Below are positions 24,447 to 32,095 of a DNA stretch of 64,000 bases, in pieces. This stretch comes from Mycolicibacterium monacense (GTDB lineage: Bacteria > Actinomycetota > Actinomycetes > Mycobacteriales > Mycobacteriaceae). Each line of letters begins with the position of its first letter. Within the stretch, counting starts at the first letter, position 1. The notes under the pieces were generated by a model that was given only the letters and a program-made list of their open reading frames with translations, searched no databases and was not told the origin of the DNA. The position numbers and the translations under genes are program-made. The stretch is from positions 4,650,001 through 4,714,000 of the forward strand of contig NZ_AP022617.1 of assembly GCF_010731575.1 (NCBI RefSeq). The letters are read 5' to 3'.

Positions 24447-25604
24447 GTGGGCGAATTAGAGGCGCTGTGCGCCAACGACGATGACCTGGCGGCGCTGCGG
24501 ACGTCGATCCGGGAGTTCCTGGCCGCCGATCGCGCGGCCCACGGCTGGCAGCCGGCGGTCGACTGCTGGCTGGCGGCGTGGGACCCCGAGTTCAGCGTGC
24601 GGCTGGCCGCGGCCGGATTTCTCGGGCTGACGATCCCGACCGAGTACGGCGGGCACGGGCTCGGACATCTACACCGCTACGTCGTGACCGAGGAGCTGCT
24701 CGCCCACGGCGCACCCGTCGCCGCGCACTGGATCGCCGACCGCCAGGTCGCGCCCGGCCTGCTCGCGTACGGCACCGAGGAGCAGCGCCGACGGCTGCTG
24801 CCCCGCATCGCCGCCGGCCGGCTGTCCTCGGCGATCGGGATGAGCGAACACGGCGCCGGTTCGGACCTCGCGGCGGTCGCCACCCGCGCCACCGAGGTCG
24901 ACGGCGGCTGGCGGCTCGACGGTACGAAAGTGTGGACCAGCGGAGCCCACGTCGCCGACCAGGTCGTGGTGCTGGCGCGCAGCGCCCCCGTCGACCCCGA
25001 CCACCGGCACGCGGGGTTCAGCCAGTTCATCGTCCCCACCGACGCACCCGGGGTGACGATCAGCCCGATCGTGCTGATGAACGGCGAACACCACTTCAAC
25101 GAGGTGCTGTTCGACGGCGTGTTCGTCCCGCACGCCGACGTGCTCGGCGAGATCGGGAACGGATGGCATCAGGTGACGGCGGAACTCGGGTTCGAACGCA
25201 GCGGCCCGGAACGGATCCTGTCGACGGCGACGCTGGTGTTCGAGGCGGTGGCCGCCCTCGGCCGCGCGGGCGTCGACGACCGCACCGCCGCCGAGGTGGG
25301 CGACCTGATGGCCCGGATGGTGTCGCTGCGTCAGCTGTCCATCTCCGTGGCACGCGAACTCACCGCCGGGCGCGACGCGAACACCAGGGCGGCGCTGGTG
25401 AAGGATCTCGGCACGCGCTTCGAACAGGAGTCGGTGGAGATCGTCGCCGGCCTTCTCACCTCCCTCGACGAGGACGCGCCGGAGGCCGAACGGCTGCGCA
25501 GGCTGCTGGCGACGGGTCGCCTGCATGCACCGCTGTTCACGTTGCGGGGCGGGACGAATGAGGTGTTGCGGGGCGTGGTCGCCCGCGGGCTGGGGGTGCG
25601 ATGA
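24447..25604 (+). CDS. Acyl-CoA dehydrogenase (FadE), first of a pair
   Basis: 385-residue flavoprotein. FAD/substrate motifs are IGMSEHGAGSDLAAV and WRLDGTKVWTSGAHV, and the C-terminal FTLRGGTNEVLRGVVARG corresponds to the loop that usually bears the catalytic Glu. It introduces an alpha-beta double bond into an acyl-CoA. GTG 24447 gives the normal N-terminus. It is linked to a second, shorter FadE by two 32-bp repeats; mycobacterial FadE genes in such pairs often make alpha2-beta2 enzymes active on sterol or branched substrates (known for FadE26-27, FadE28-29). Whether this pair does so is inference. Confidence 0.9.
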   Translation: MGELEALCANDDDLAALRTSIREFLAADRAAHGWQPAVDCWLAAWDPEFSVRLAAAGFLGLTIPTEYGGHGLGHLHRYVVTEELLAHGAPVAAHWIADRQVAPGLLAYGTEEQRRRLLPRIAAGRLSSAIGMSEHGAGSDLAAVATRATEVDGGWRLDGTKVWTSGAHVADQVVVLARSAPVDPDHRHAGFSQFIVPTDAPGVTISPIVLMNGEHHFNEVLFDGVFVPHADVLGEIGNGWHQVTAELGFERSGPERILSTATLVFEAVAALGRAGVDDRTAAEVGDLMARMVSLRQLSISVARELTAGRDANTRAALVKDLGTRFEQESVEIVAGLLTSLDEDAPEAERLRRLLATGRLHAPLFTLRGGTNEVLRGVVARGLGVR

Positions 25605-25670
25605 GCGCTTGCGCGAAGAGCCGAGGACTGCGATGAGCGCTTGCGCGAAGAGCCGAGGGGTGCGATGAGC
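25597..25670 (+). repeat. Two 32-bp direct repeats making overlapping mini-ORFs
   Basis: Two full copies (25597-25628, 25629-25660) and the start of a third. Each copy carries ATGA. ATG 25601 overlaps the FadE stop and encodes MSACAKSRGLR, whose stop overlaps ATG 25633 (MSACAKSRGVR), whose stop overlaps ATG 25665 of the next FadE. The result is a chain of stop-start overlaps bridging the two genes, like the MIRU elements described in M. tuberculosis but shorter. Confidence 0.9.
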
Positions 25671-26675
25671 GACGAATTACGGCAACTGGTCGACGATCTC
25701 GCGCGACGGTCCTATGACGCGCGGATGGGCAGGCACACCCGCCCGGAATCCTTCGACAGCGAGCTGTGGCAGCACCTCGAGGAGACCGGCCTGAGCCGGC
25801 TGACCACCGCCGAGGACGCCGGCCCCGCCGAGTCGGCGATCGTGCTGGCCGGTCTGGCACGCCGCAGCGCGGCGGTCCCGGCGGCCGAAACCGACCTTCT
25901 GGCAGCGTGGTTGGCCGGCCGGGCCGGTCTCGAGGTGCCCGACTCGGGCCCATTGACCGTGGCGGTCTGCACCGGTGCTCGCCGGGGCGGAAGGATCACC
26001 GGGACCGCACGGCAGGTGCCGTGGCCGCGTGATGCGACGATCGTGGCCGCGGTGCGGACGGAGGACGGGCTTCACGCCACGGTGCTCGACGCTCCCGACA
26101 TCGCCGACGGGGTGGATCTGGCCGGCCAGCCGCGCGGTGTGGTCACGATCGACGTACCCGAAAGCGCCTGTGCGCGAACAGAACCGGAGCTGGCCGAGGA
26201 GCTGCTGCGGCGGGGCGCCTGGGCGCGGTGCGTCCAGACGATCGGCGCGTTCGACGCGGCCGCCGAACTGACCGCCGCCCACACCCGGGAGCGGGTGCAG
26301 TTCGGCCGGGCGCTGAGCAGATTCCAGGCCGTCCAGCACGCACTCGCGGGGATGGCGGGCGAGATCGAACGGGCACGCGCCACCGTCGACCTCGCCGTGG
26401 CTGCGGCCGCGCAGTACGGCTTCGACTCCGCCGCAACGCATTACGCGGTGACCGTCGCCAAGGTCACGGTCGGGCGCGCCGTCGAGCCGGTCACCACCAT
26501 CGCCCACCAGCTGCACGGCGCGATCGGGGTGACGGTGGAGCACCCGTTGTGGTTGTCGACCATGCGCGCACGCAGCTGGGTCGACGAGTTCGGCACCACC
26601 GAGCAGCACGCCCGGGTGCTGGGTCGGTTGGCGTTGTCCGCCGCCGACCCGTGGGATGTGCTCGTCGGACCGTAG
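25665..26675 (+). CDS. Acyl-CoA dehydrogenase-like protein, second of a pair
   Basis: 336-residue FadE-like protein, shorter than usual (about 380). The N-terminal domain is reduced, and the C-terminal helical bundle is present: AAHTRERVQFGRALSRFQAV is the conserved ACAD helix, and HQLHGAIGVTVEHPLWLSTM the second. The C-terminal Glu loop of canonical dehydrogenases is not seen, so it may be a non-catalytic partner subunit of the preceding FadE. ATG 25665 is the last in the chain of ATGA overlaps, which indicates coupled translation. It converges on nat with a 17-base gap. Confidence 0.88.
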   Translation: MSDELRQLVDDLARRSYDARMGRHTRPESFDSELWQHLEETGLSRLTTAEDAGPAESAIVLAGLARRSAAVPAAETDLLAAWLAGRAGLEVPDSGPLTVAVCTGARRGGRITGTARQVPWPRDATIVAAVRTEDGLHATVLDAPDIADGVDLAGQPRGVVTIDVPESACARTEPELAEELLRRGAWARCVQTIGAFDAAAELTAAHTRERVQFGRALSRFQAVQHALAGMAGEIERARATVDLAVAAAAQYGFDSAATHYAVTVAKVTVGRAVEPVTTIAHQLHGAIGVTVEHPLWLSTMRARSWVDEFGTTEQHARVLGRLALSAADPWDVLVGP

Positions 26676-26692
26676 CTTCGCCGAGCCGCACG

Positions 26693-27538
26693 CTAACTGT
26701 CGAGCACCTCGTGGATGCGCTGCTCCACGGCGGCCCGGTCGCCGAGGTCTGTCAGGTCGATGCCGAACCGTTCGTCGAGTGCGTCGAGTACCTGTGCCGC
26801 GGTGTCGAATCGGATCTGCTCACTGCCCTCGGCGCGATGCACCGTGAGGTGGCGGCCCCGCATGTTGACCCGGGCCTCGTCGGTCACCAGCGCGGCGGTC
26901 AGGCCGACCACGAACACCGACGCGGGATGGGTCGAGACGTACCAGCTGCCGACCTCGAGGTCGATCAGCGGCTGCGGCCGGTCGGCGAACAGGTACAGCG
27001 GACGCCACTCACCCCGGATGAGGGATTCCAGTACGTAGCCCTCGCCGTGGTCGCGGATCCGGTACGGCTCGTGTCTGGTGGGCTGTTCGACACCGGTCTC
27101 GAAGCGGAGCGGCGAGGACAGCGTCTGCCCGCCGAAGCCGACGTCGACCAGGTAGCGGCCGGAGACCTCCGGCACCGTCACCGTCAGGAGTTGATGGGTC
27201 TGGGCGGGCAGCGTGTCATCGCGGCGCATCCACACCACCCGCCCGGCGATCCGCTCGACGCCGAAGCCCAGATCCTCGAGCACATATCCCATCAGCCCGT
27301 TGTGTTCGTAGCAGTAGCCGCCGCGTCGCCGGTACACGAGCTTGTCGGTCAGGGCGGTCGCGCTGAGGTCGGCGACCGGCGTGCCCAGCAGCGGGTCGAG
27401 GTTCTCGAACGGGATCGACCGGTTGTGCGCGGCGATCAGCGCCCGCAGCGTGGCGAGCGTGGGATCGCCCGCACCCCGATAGCCGATCCTGGTGAGGTAC
27501 GCCCGGGTGTCGACAGCGGTCTCGGTCATGTGCCCCAT
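26693..27538 (-). CDS. nat: Arylamine N-acetyltransferase
   Basis: 281-residue cytosolic acetyl-CoA-dependent N-acetyltransferase. The catalytic triad is visible: Cys76 in RRGGYCYEHNG, His115 in PAQTHQLL, Asp132 in YLVDVGFGG. The N-terminal SIPFENLDPLLG is also invariant in the family. Mycobacterial NAT acetylates isoniazid and other arylamines and has been linked to cholesterol catabolism and envelope lipids. ATG 27538 has GAGGT eight bases upstream; ATG 27529 is an alternative with GGGG close by. The length is near the 275 residues of the M. smegmatis enzyme. Confidence 0.95.
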   Translation of the reverse strand: MGHMTETAVDTRAYLTRIGYRGAGDPTLATLRALIAAHNRSIPFENLDPLLGTPVADLSATALTDKLVYRRRGGYCYEHNGLMGYVLEDLGFGVERIAGRVVWMRRDDTLPAQTHQLLTVTVPEVSGRYLVDVGFGGQTLSSPLRFETGVEQPTRHEPYRIRDHGEGYVLESLIRGEWRPLYLFADRPQPLIDLEVGSWYVSTHPASVFVVGLTAALVTDEARVNMRGRHLTVHRAEGSEQIRFDTAAQVLDALDERFGIDLTDLGDRAAVEQRIHEVLDS

Positions 27539-27663
27539 GGAGTGACCTCAAGGGCCGTTGAGGTCAACCTCGGTCCACTTTCGGCGGTGTCATCCCGGCG
27601 GAACGGGTAATCCCTCCGTGAGCGTCTCGACTACCGGGACGCCGAGAAACGAGGGGCAACATC

Positions 27664-27858
27664 ATGGGCGTCGGCGACAAGGCGAGGAACAAGATGCAGC
27701 AAATCCAGGGCCGGATGCGTGCGACGACGGGCAGCGCGATCAACGACCCCGGCATGCGGGCGCGGGGCCGCGGCGACGAGCGGATGGCTCACCTCAAGGG
27801 CGCCGGGGAGAAGCTGAAGGACGCCTTCCGGTCCCGTCGCCGGCCGCGCGGCTACTGA
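27664..27858 (+). CDS. Small CsbD-like stress protein
   Basis: 64-residue, strongly basic and Gly/Lys/Arg-rich protein (MGVGDKARNKMQQIQGRM ... AHLKGAGEKLKDAFRSRR). The layout resembles a short CsbD/UPF0337 general-stress protein, with the family's K...Q...G....G repeats. A purine-rich GAGGGG lies eight bases before ATG. Upstream, GGGTAA at about 27607 could be a SigF/SigB-type -10, but the matching GTTT element is not clear. It is followed after 15 bases by the DUF1206 gene, probably co-transcribed. Confidence 0.75.
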   Translation: MGVGDKARNKMQQIQGRMRATTGSAINDPGMRARGRGDERMAHLKGAGEKLKDAFRSRRRPRGY

Positions 27859-27873
27859 GCGGATCCTCCCTCG

Positions 27874-28704
27874 GTGACAGATGAGACCGGCGCCGCCGGT
27901 GCGGTTCGCACCGCCACGAACCACCGGGGGGCACAGGTTGCGGCACGCGTCGGCTATCTGATCAACGGCATCCTGCACCTGCTGATCGCCTACATCATCT
28001 TCCGTATCGCGATCGGCTCCGGACACAACGACGCGGACCAGTCGGGTGCGCTGGCCGCGCTCGCCCAGACCAAGGGCGGATTCCTCGCGCTGTGGGGAGT
28101 GGCGATAGCGCTGGTGCCGTTGACGCTGTGGCGGCTGGCCGAGACGATCCTCGGCCTGCATCCCAGCGAGCACCACGATCCAGATCCGGATCCCGACGAC
28201 TTCCTGATGGTCAACCGGCTCAAGGCGCTCGGGCTTGCGGTGGTCTACGCCGCGGTGGCGGCGATGGCCGTCCAGTTCGCCCTCGGCAGCCGCCATTCCA
28301 GCGCGGAGCGGTCGGTGGGGCTGAGCATCTGGTTGATGCGCACTCCGGAGGGTAAGGCGGTGCTCGCGGTCATCGGCCTCGGCGTCACGGCGGTGGGCTG
28401 TTACTTCGCGTTCAAGGGGGCCTCGCGGCGGTTCCGCGACGACCTCAACATCTCCGGCGGGCGTGTGCTCACGGTCCTCGGGGCGTCGGGACACGTCGCG
28501 GAGGGCCTGGTCCTCGCGGTCGCCGGGGTGCTGGTTGTCGTCGCATCGGTGCGGGCCGATCCGTCGAAGGCCACCGGACTCGACGGCGCGGTCAAGGCGC
28601 TCGGGCAGATGCCGTTCGGTTCGGTGCTGATCGGGGTGGCCGCGGCGGGTTTCGCCGCCTACGGTCTGTACAGCTTCGCGCTCACCCGCTACGCGCGGAT
28701 GTGA
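27874..28704 (+). CDS. DUF1206 membrane protein
   Basis: 276-residue integral membrane protein with six hydrophobic spans arranged as three similar two-span units, the DUF1206 architecture. The units begin VAARVGYLINGILHLLIAY, LGLAVVYAAVAAMAV and GASGHVAEGLVLAVAGVL. The loop SEHHDPDPDPDD is strongly acidic. GTG 27874 is the first start after the small CsbD-like gene and gives the usual N-terminus. Function is unknown in all species. It converges on a small membrane protein gene with three bases between stops. Confidence 0.88.
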   Translation: MTDETGAAGAVRTATNHRGAQVAARVGYLINGILHLLIAYIIFRIAIGSGHNDADQSGALAALAQTKGGFLALWGVAIALVPLTLWRLAETILGLHPSEHHDPDPDPDDFLMVNRLKALGLAVVYAAVAAMAVQFALGSRHSSAERSVGLSIWLMRTPEGKAVLAVIGLGVTAVGCYFAFKGASRRFRDDLNISGGRVLTVLGASGHVAEGLVLAVAGVLVVVASVRADPSKATGLDGAVKALGQMPFGSVLIGVAAAGFAAYGLYSFALTRYARM

Positions 28705-28707
28705 GCG

Positions 28708-28953
28708 TCAGTTCGGTATCACGCCCTGACCGTCGTGTTCGGCGACGGTTTCGACGCGGTGCGCACCGGGTGACTCGGGCAGTTCGTGGCGTCCGCCGGC
28801 CGAGCGCCTGCGCAGCAGCCAGACCGCACCGGCGGCGACGGCCACCCCGGTGACGATGAGGGTCGGCCACATCGCCAGTTGCGCCAGCCACAGCCGGCGC
28901 TGCGCCTTGAGGAGTCGCTGCTGGGCATGCCGTAGTCGAGTCACCGTGTCCAT
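28708..28953 (-). CDS. Small single-span membrane protein
   Basis: 81-residue protein: a basic amphipathic N-terminus (MDTVTRLRHAQQRLLKAQRR), one membrane span (about residues 24-47, LAMWPTLIVTGVAVAAGAVW), and a hydrophilic C-terminus. Codon use matches the neighbours and it abuts the DUF1206 stop, which supports a real gene. No family recognised. Confidence 0.6.
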   Translation of the reverse strand: MDTVTRLRHAQQRLLKAQRRLWLAQLAMWPTLIVTGVAVAAGAVWLLRRRSAGGRHELPESPGAHRVETVAEHDGQGVIPN

Positions 28954-28991
28954 GCCGTCACTGTGCCCGCGACCGGCCTTCCAAAAACACG

Positions 28992-29594
28992 TCAGCCGGC
29001 GTCAATGATGGTCGTGGTGACCGCGACCAGCTGTGGCGCGGCAGGCGCGGAGGCGAATCCGAAGCTCACCGGAGGCCGAAGTGGTTGCAGGCCAACCAGA
29101 TCCACGTCCCGGTAGCGGCCTGCCAGCGCGGTGATGCGGCGGGAGCGCCGAACCCCGTAGAACTCCCTGCGGCCGTGGCCCGCCGTGCCCGCGGTGTGGA
29201 CGCCGCGCACGAGGCGCGACGCCACCGGGTCGACGGCCCGCAGCCACCACGGTGCCGTCGCCAGCCGGGCGGGGACCAGCCGCAACAGCCGGTCCAGCGG
29301 TGCGGGCCCGCCGATCGACACCTCCACGTCGAGTACCGCACTGTGCACGGTCAGTCGGTCGGGCTCGAGCGTCGCGGCCACCGGCCCGACCTCGACGCGG
29401 TCGAAGTGGTAGGTAGCGGCGACGAAGTCGGCGACCGCGCGGTCGGGGGCCAGCAGCACGCGCCGTTCGTCGGGTTGCTGCACCATGACGTCGGTGAACG
29501 CCCCGAAGGGCGACGTCTGCCAGCAGCCGACGACGACGCGGACCCCCGCGTCGGTTCCGAATCCGGCGATGTGGCCGGTGAATACGTGTCTCAC
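28992..29594 (-). CDS. Conserved hypothetical protein
   Basis: 200-residue soluble protein of no recognised family. It begins MRHVFTGHIAGFGTDAGVRVV and has repeated beta-rich blocks (RVLLAPDRAVADFVAATYHF, LTVHSAVLDVEVSIGG) and a basic region GVRRSRRITALAGRYRDVDL. The profile resembles DUF2071-like or polyketide-cyclase-like folds only vaguely. It starts 30 bases after the pentapeptide-repeat gene stop on the same strand and may be expressed with it. Confidence 0.7.
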   Translation of the reverse strand: MRHVFTGHIAGFGTDAGVRVVVGCWQTSPFGAFTDVMVQQPDERRVLLAPDRAVADFVAATYHFDRVEVGPVAATLEPDRLTVHSAVLDVEVSIGGPAPLDRLLRLVPARLATAPWWLRAVDPVASRLVRGVHTAGTAGHGRREFYGVRRSRRITALAGRYRDVDLVGLQPLRPPVSFGFASAPAAPQLVAVTTTIIDAG

Positions 29595-29624
29595 CGGCCA
29601 CCGCCCCGCCCTGGTGCGGACCCG

Positions 29625-30572
29625 CTATTCGTCGTCGCCGCCCTCGTTGCCGTCACCTTTGTCGTCGGACGCCTTGGCAGCGCGTGTGTCACCCGCCTTG
29701 TCGGTCGAGGTGCTGTCGGAAGTCGAAGCGTCGTCGTTCTTCTCCGACCGCGTGACCGCCGCGTCGTCGTCGTTGTCGTCCTCGCTCTGGGCGGCACGGG
29801 TCCGCAGTGCGCTGGTGCCCGGATCCTCGTCCTCGGTGTCCGCGACGGTGCGCCCGGTGCTGATCCCCGGATTGCCTGCGTACCGGATCCCGACGTTGAA
29901 GGCGCCGACGGTGTAGTCGCCGGTGTTGAAGAAGCCGACGTTGCCGACGCCGGTGTTGCCGACCCCGAAGTTGAACTCTCCGGTGTTGAAGAACCCGACG
30001 TTGTAGGAACCGGTGTTGCCCGCACCGAAGTTGCGCTCACCGCCGCGGTTGTCGAATCCGACGTTGAAGTTGCCCTCGTTGTCGCCGCCGATGTTGAAGT
30101 CACCGTCGTTGTCGTAACCGATGTTGAAATCGCCGACGTTGCCGGTGCCGATGTTGAAGTCGCCGTCGTTGTCGCCGCCGATGTTGAAGTCACCGTCGTT
30201 GTTCACCCCGGCGTTGAACAGCCCCTCGTTGCCGTAACCGAGGTTGGGGGTGCCGGTGAGCAGGCTGAGCTGGACGCCCGGCCGGCCTGCCTCCGGGTCC
30301 AGTCCGTCGACCTCGGGCAACGCGATCCGCGCGGTCACGTCCGGTGCGGGCGCCGGCGCCACGAACGCCGCCCCGACCGACCCGAATGCCGACGCGGCGC
30401 CGCCCACCCCGGGCCCGTCCAGCTGTGGGGCGGTGGTGGTGGCCGCCATCGGAGCGACGGTGATGTCGGCCCGGGTGGTGTCGAGGACGGGTGTGTTGGA
30501 CCCGCCGACGATCAGGCCCGCGCTCGCGAGGGAAACGCCGGCGATGAGATACGAACGAGCTGAGACCTTCAT
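29625..30572 (-). CDS. Secreted pentapeptide-repeat (MPTR-like) protein without PPE domain
   Basis: 315-residue exported protein. Residues 1-25 are a Sec-type signal or anchor (MKVSARSYLIAGVSLASAGL). Residues about 110-233 are an unbroken run of NxGxx pentads, many as a ten-residue unit such as DGDFNIGGDN and later NVGFFNTGEF, matching the Pentapeptide_2 repeats of PPE-MPTR proteins. Residues 240-315 form a low-complexity, highly acidic tail rich in Asp, Ser, Thr and Lys. No PPE or PE N-terminal domain is present. The repeats probably form a right-handed beta-helix outside the membrane. Function unknown. Confidence 0.85.
   Translation of the reverse strand: MKVSARSYLIAGVSLASAGLIVGGSNTPVLDTTRADITVAPMAATTTAPQLDGPGVGGAASAFGSVGAAFVAPAPAPDVTARIALPEVDGLDPEAGRPGVQLSLLTGTPNLGYGNEGLFNAGVNNDGDFNIGGDNDGDFNIGTGNVGDFNIGYDNDGDFNIGGDNEGNFNVGFDNRGGERNFGAGNTGSYNVGFFNTGEFNFGVGNTGVGNVGFFNTGDYTVGAFNVGIRYAGNPGISTGRTVADTEDEDPGTSALRTRAAQSEDDNDDDAAVTRSEKNDDASTSDSTSTDKAGDTRAAKASDDKGDGNEGGDDE
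29870..30243 (-). repeat. 30-bp in-gene tandem repeats coding NxG pentads
   Basis: Near-identical 30-bp blocks (on the plus strand GATGTTGAAGTCACCGTCGT and variants) encode the DGDFNIGGDN-type decapeptides, then diverge into 15-bp related units. They are coding repeats, candidates for length variation between strains. Confidence 0.8.
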
Positions 30573-30678
30573 GTGTCACTCCTGGTGATGTGCTGGAACA
30601 GGCGGATGGTGACCGTGAGGTTCACCGCCTGATGTAGTCACAAACGCAAGGAGTGCTGACGAGAGTCTTACGTGGGTC

Positions 30679-31014
30679 TCAGGGTTTCCCGCGGGACGGG
30701 GTCTGGTTGGCGACGCCGTGTCGCAGCGGGGTGTTCGCCTCGGCGGCAGTGGATTCCTGGACCCGCGAACCACCGGGGGTCCCACTCACGCCGGGCGCGT
30801 TGGACTGGTCACCGCCCGAGGGCTCGGCCCCGCCGTGCAGTTCCTTGAGCCGGGCGTGGAGCACCTCCAGCACCGGGATGCGGTTGCCGTGCTCGGTCTC
30901 GTGGTCGAACAGCAACCGCAGATGGGGTTCGTCCAGCGACCGGATGCGATGTCGCAGATCGGGCAGCGCCAGTTGGTCGTAGTCCTTCAGCGGAAGCTCG
31001 TCGCGGGTAGCCAT
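30679..31014 (-). CDS. Conserved hypothetical actinobacterial protein
   Basis: 111-residue protein. Residues 1-60 form a helical, charged domain (DYDQLALPDLRHRIRSLDE ... RIPVLEVLHARLKEL) and the remaining half is a Gly/Ser/Pro/Thr-rich disordered tail. It is familiar as a small conserved mycobacterial protein but no function is known to me. ATG 31014 begins the conserved domain (MATRDELPLKDYDQ); the frame is open far upstream but runs through the divergent acyltransferase. Divergent from the PlsC-type gene. Confidence 0.7.
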   Translation of the reverse strand: MATRDELPLKDYDQLALPDLRHRIRSLDEPHLRLLFDHETEHGNRIPVLEVLHARLKELHGGAEPSGGDQSNAPGVSGTPGGSRVQESTAAEANTPLRHGVANQTPSRGKP

Positions 31015-31082
31015 GCGGTAGGGGTGCCCGTGACGGACGCCCGGTAACCCGGTCGGCGGTTGGGAAAGCCGCGTCCCCTGGG

Positions 31083-31088
31083 TAGCAT
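31083..31088 (+). promoter_or_regulatory. -10 box TAGCAT of the PlsC-type gene
   Basis: TAGCAT (TANNNT) sits seven bases upstream of the KstR-like dyad, placing the expected start of transcription inside that dyad. Confidence 0.5.
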
Positions 31089-31094
31089 GAAAAT

Positions 31095-31108
31095 TAGAAC
31101 ACGTTTCA
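31095..31108. promoter_or_regulatory. KstR operator-like dyad
   Basis: TAGAACACGTTTCA is a full match to the KstR consensus TnnAACnnGTTnnA. It overlaps the predicted transcription start and would block the acyltransferase promoter when KstR is bound, with relief by sterol-CoA intermediates. Confidence 0.7.
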
Positions 31109-31128
31109 ATTCGATCCCAGGGGGAGCC

Positions 31129-31923
31129 GTGCCGTCGTCGGACATCGCGAAATGGGACCCGGGCTTCACCGAGCGGGTGATGAGCGTGCTGCGACCGCTG
31201 CTCAAGACCTATCACCGCGCCGAGATGCGCGGCCTCGAATCCTTCCCCTCCGCGGGCGGGGCGCTGGTGGTGTCGAACCACTCCGGTGGCCTGTTCGCGA
31301 TGGACGTGCCGGTCTTCGCCGCCGGCTTCTACGAGGAGTTCGGCTACGACCGGCCCGTCTTCACGCTGTCGCACGACCTGTTGATGACCGGGCCGACTGC
31401 CGAGTTCTTCACCAAGACCGGCTTCATCCGCGCCAACCACGAGAACGCCGACGAGGCGCTGCGTGCCGGTGGTGTGGTGATCGTCTTCCCGGGCGGCGAC
31501 TACGACGTGTACCGGCCGACGCTGGCCGAGTCCAAGATCGACTTCGGCGGGCGCACCGGATACGTCCGGGCCGCGTTGAACGCGGGCGTTCCGCTGGTGC
31601 CGACGGTGTCGATCGGCGGTCAGGAGAGCCAGTTCTACCTCACCCGCGGTGAGTGGCTGGCCAAGACCATCCGCCTGGACAAGCTGCTGCGGGCCAAGAT
31701 CCTGCCGATCTCGTTCGGATTCCCGTTCGGGCTGTCGGCCGTGCTGCCGGTCAACCTGCCGCTGCCCACGAAGATCGTCACCCGGGTGCTCCCGCCCATC
31801 GACATCGTGGCGGAGTTCGGTGAGGACCCGGACGTCGACGAGGTCGACGCCCACGTCCGCCACGTCATGCAGCGGGCGCTCGACGAACTCGCCGCCGAAC
31901 GCCGCTTCCCGGTGCTGGGCTGA
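31129..31923 (+). CDS. PlsC-type 1-acylglycerol acyltransferase family protein
   Basis: 264-residue lipid acyltransferase, probably peripheral on the cytoplasmic membrane. SNHSGGLFAMDVPVF is the catalytic His/Asp block (NHxxxxxxD spacing as in this subgroup rather than HxxxxD), VIVFPGGDYDVYRP is the substrate-binding block and PLVPTVSIGG the fourth motif. It transfers acyl groups from acyl-CoA to a lysophospholipid or glycerol-type acceptor. GTG 31129 follows AGGGGGAG at good spacing. The KstR-like operator suggests expression during sterol use, when acyl-CoA must be handled or stored. Confidence 0.88.
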   Translation: MPSSDIAKWDPGFTERVMSVLRPLLKTYHRAEMRGLESFPSAGGALVVSNHSGGLFAMDVPVFAAGFYEEFGYDRPVFTLSHDLLMTGPTAEFFTKTGFIRANHENADEALRAGGVVIVFPGGDYDVYRPTLAESKIDFGGRTGYVRAALNAGVPLVPTVSIGGQESQFYLTRGEWLAKTIRLDKLLRAKILPISFGFPFGLSAVLPVNLPLPTKIVTRVLPPIDIVAEFGEDPDVDEVDAHVRHVMQRALDELAAERRFPVLG

Positions 31924-32095
31924 CGACGCGATCGAGTTGACCGACCGGCGGCGTCGCGGGTTTGATCGGTAGCGCATCGGATACCCCAGGAATCTGACAC
32001 AGCACGTTCGAGAGAATCTGGCGACACACAAGTGCTCCGAAACATCACAGTGCCCGACGAAACACCCCGCAACGACGTTGGCACCGAGGTGTCCG

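Noticed and set aside
25597..25670. Tandem repeats as a possible transposon end or CRISPR remnant
   Set aside because: No spacers, no terminal inverted repeats or transposase; the ATGA chain explains the structure better.
27600..27614. SigF-type promoter before the CsbD-like gene
   Set aside because: GGGTAA is present but no GTTT element at the right distance; too weak to annotate.
29870..30243. Regular 30-bp repeats resembling a CRISPR array
   Set aside because: Units are contiguous with no spacers, and they code for NxG pentads in a continuous reading frame.
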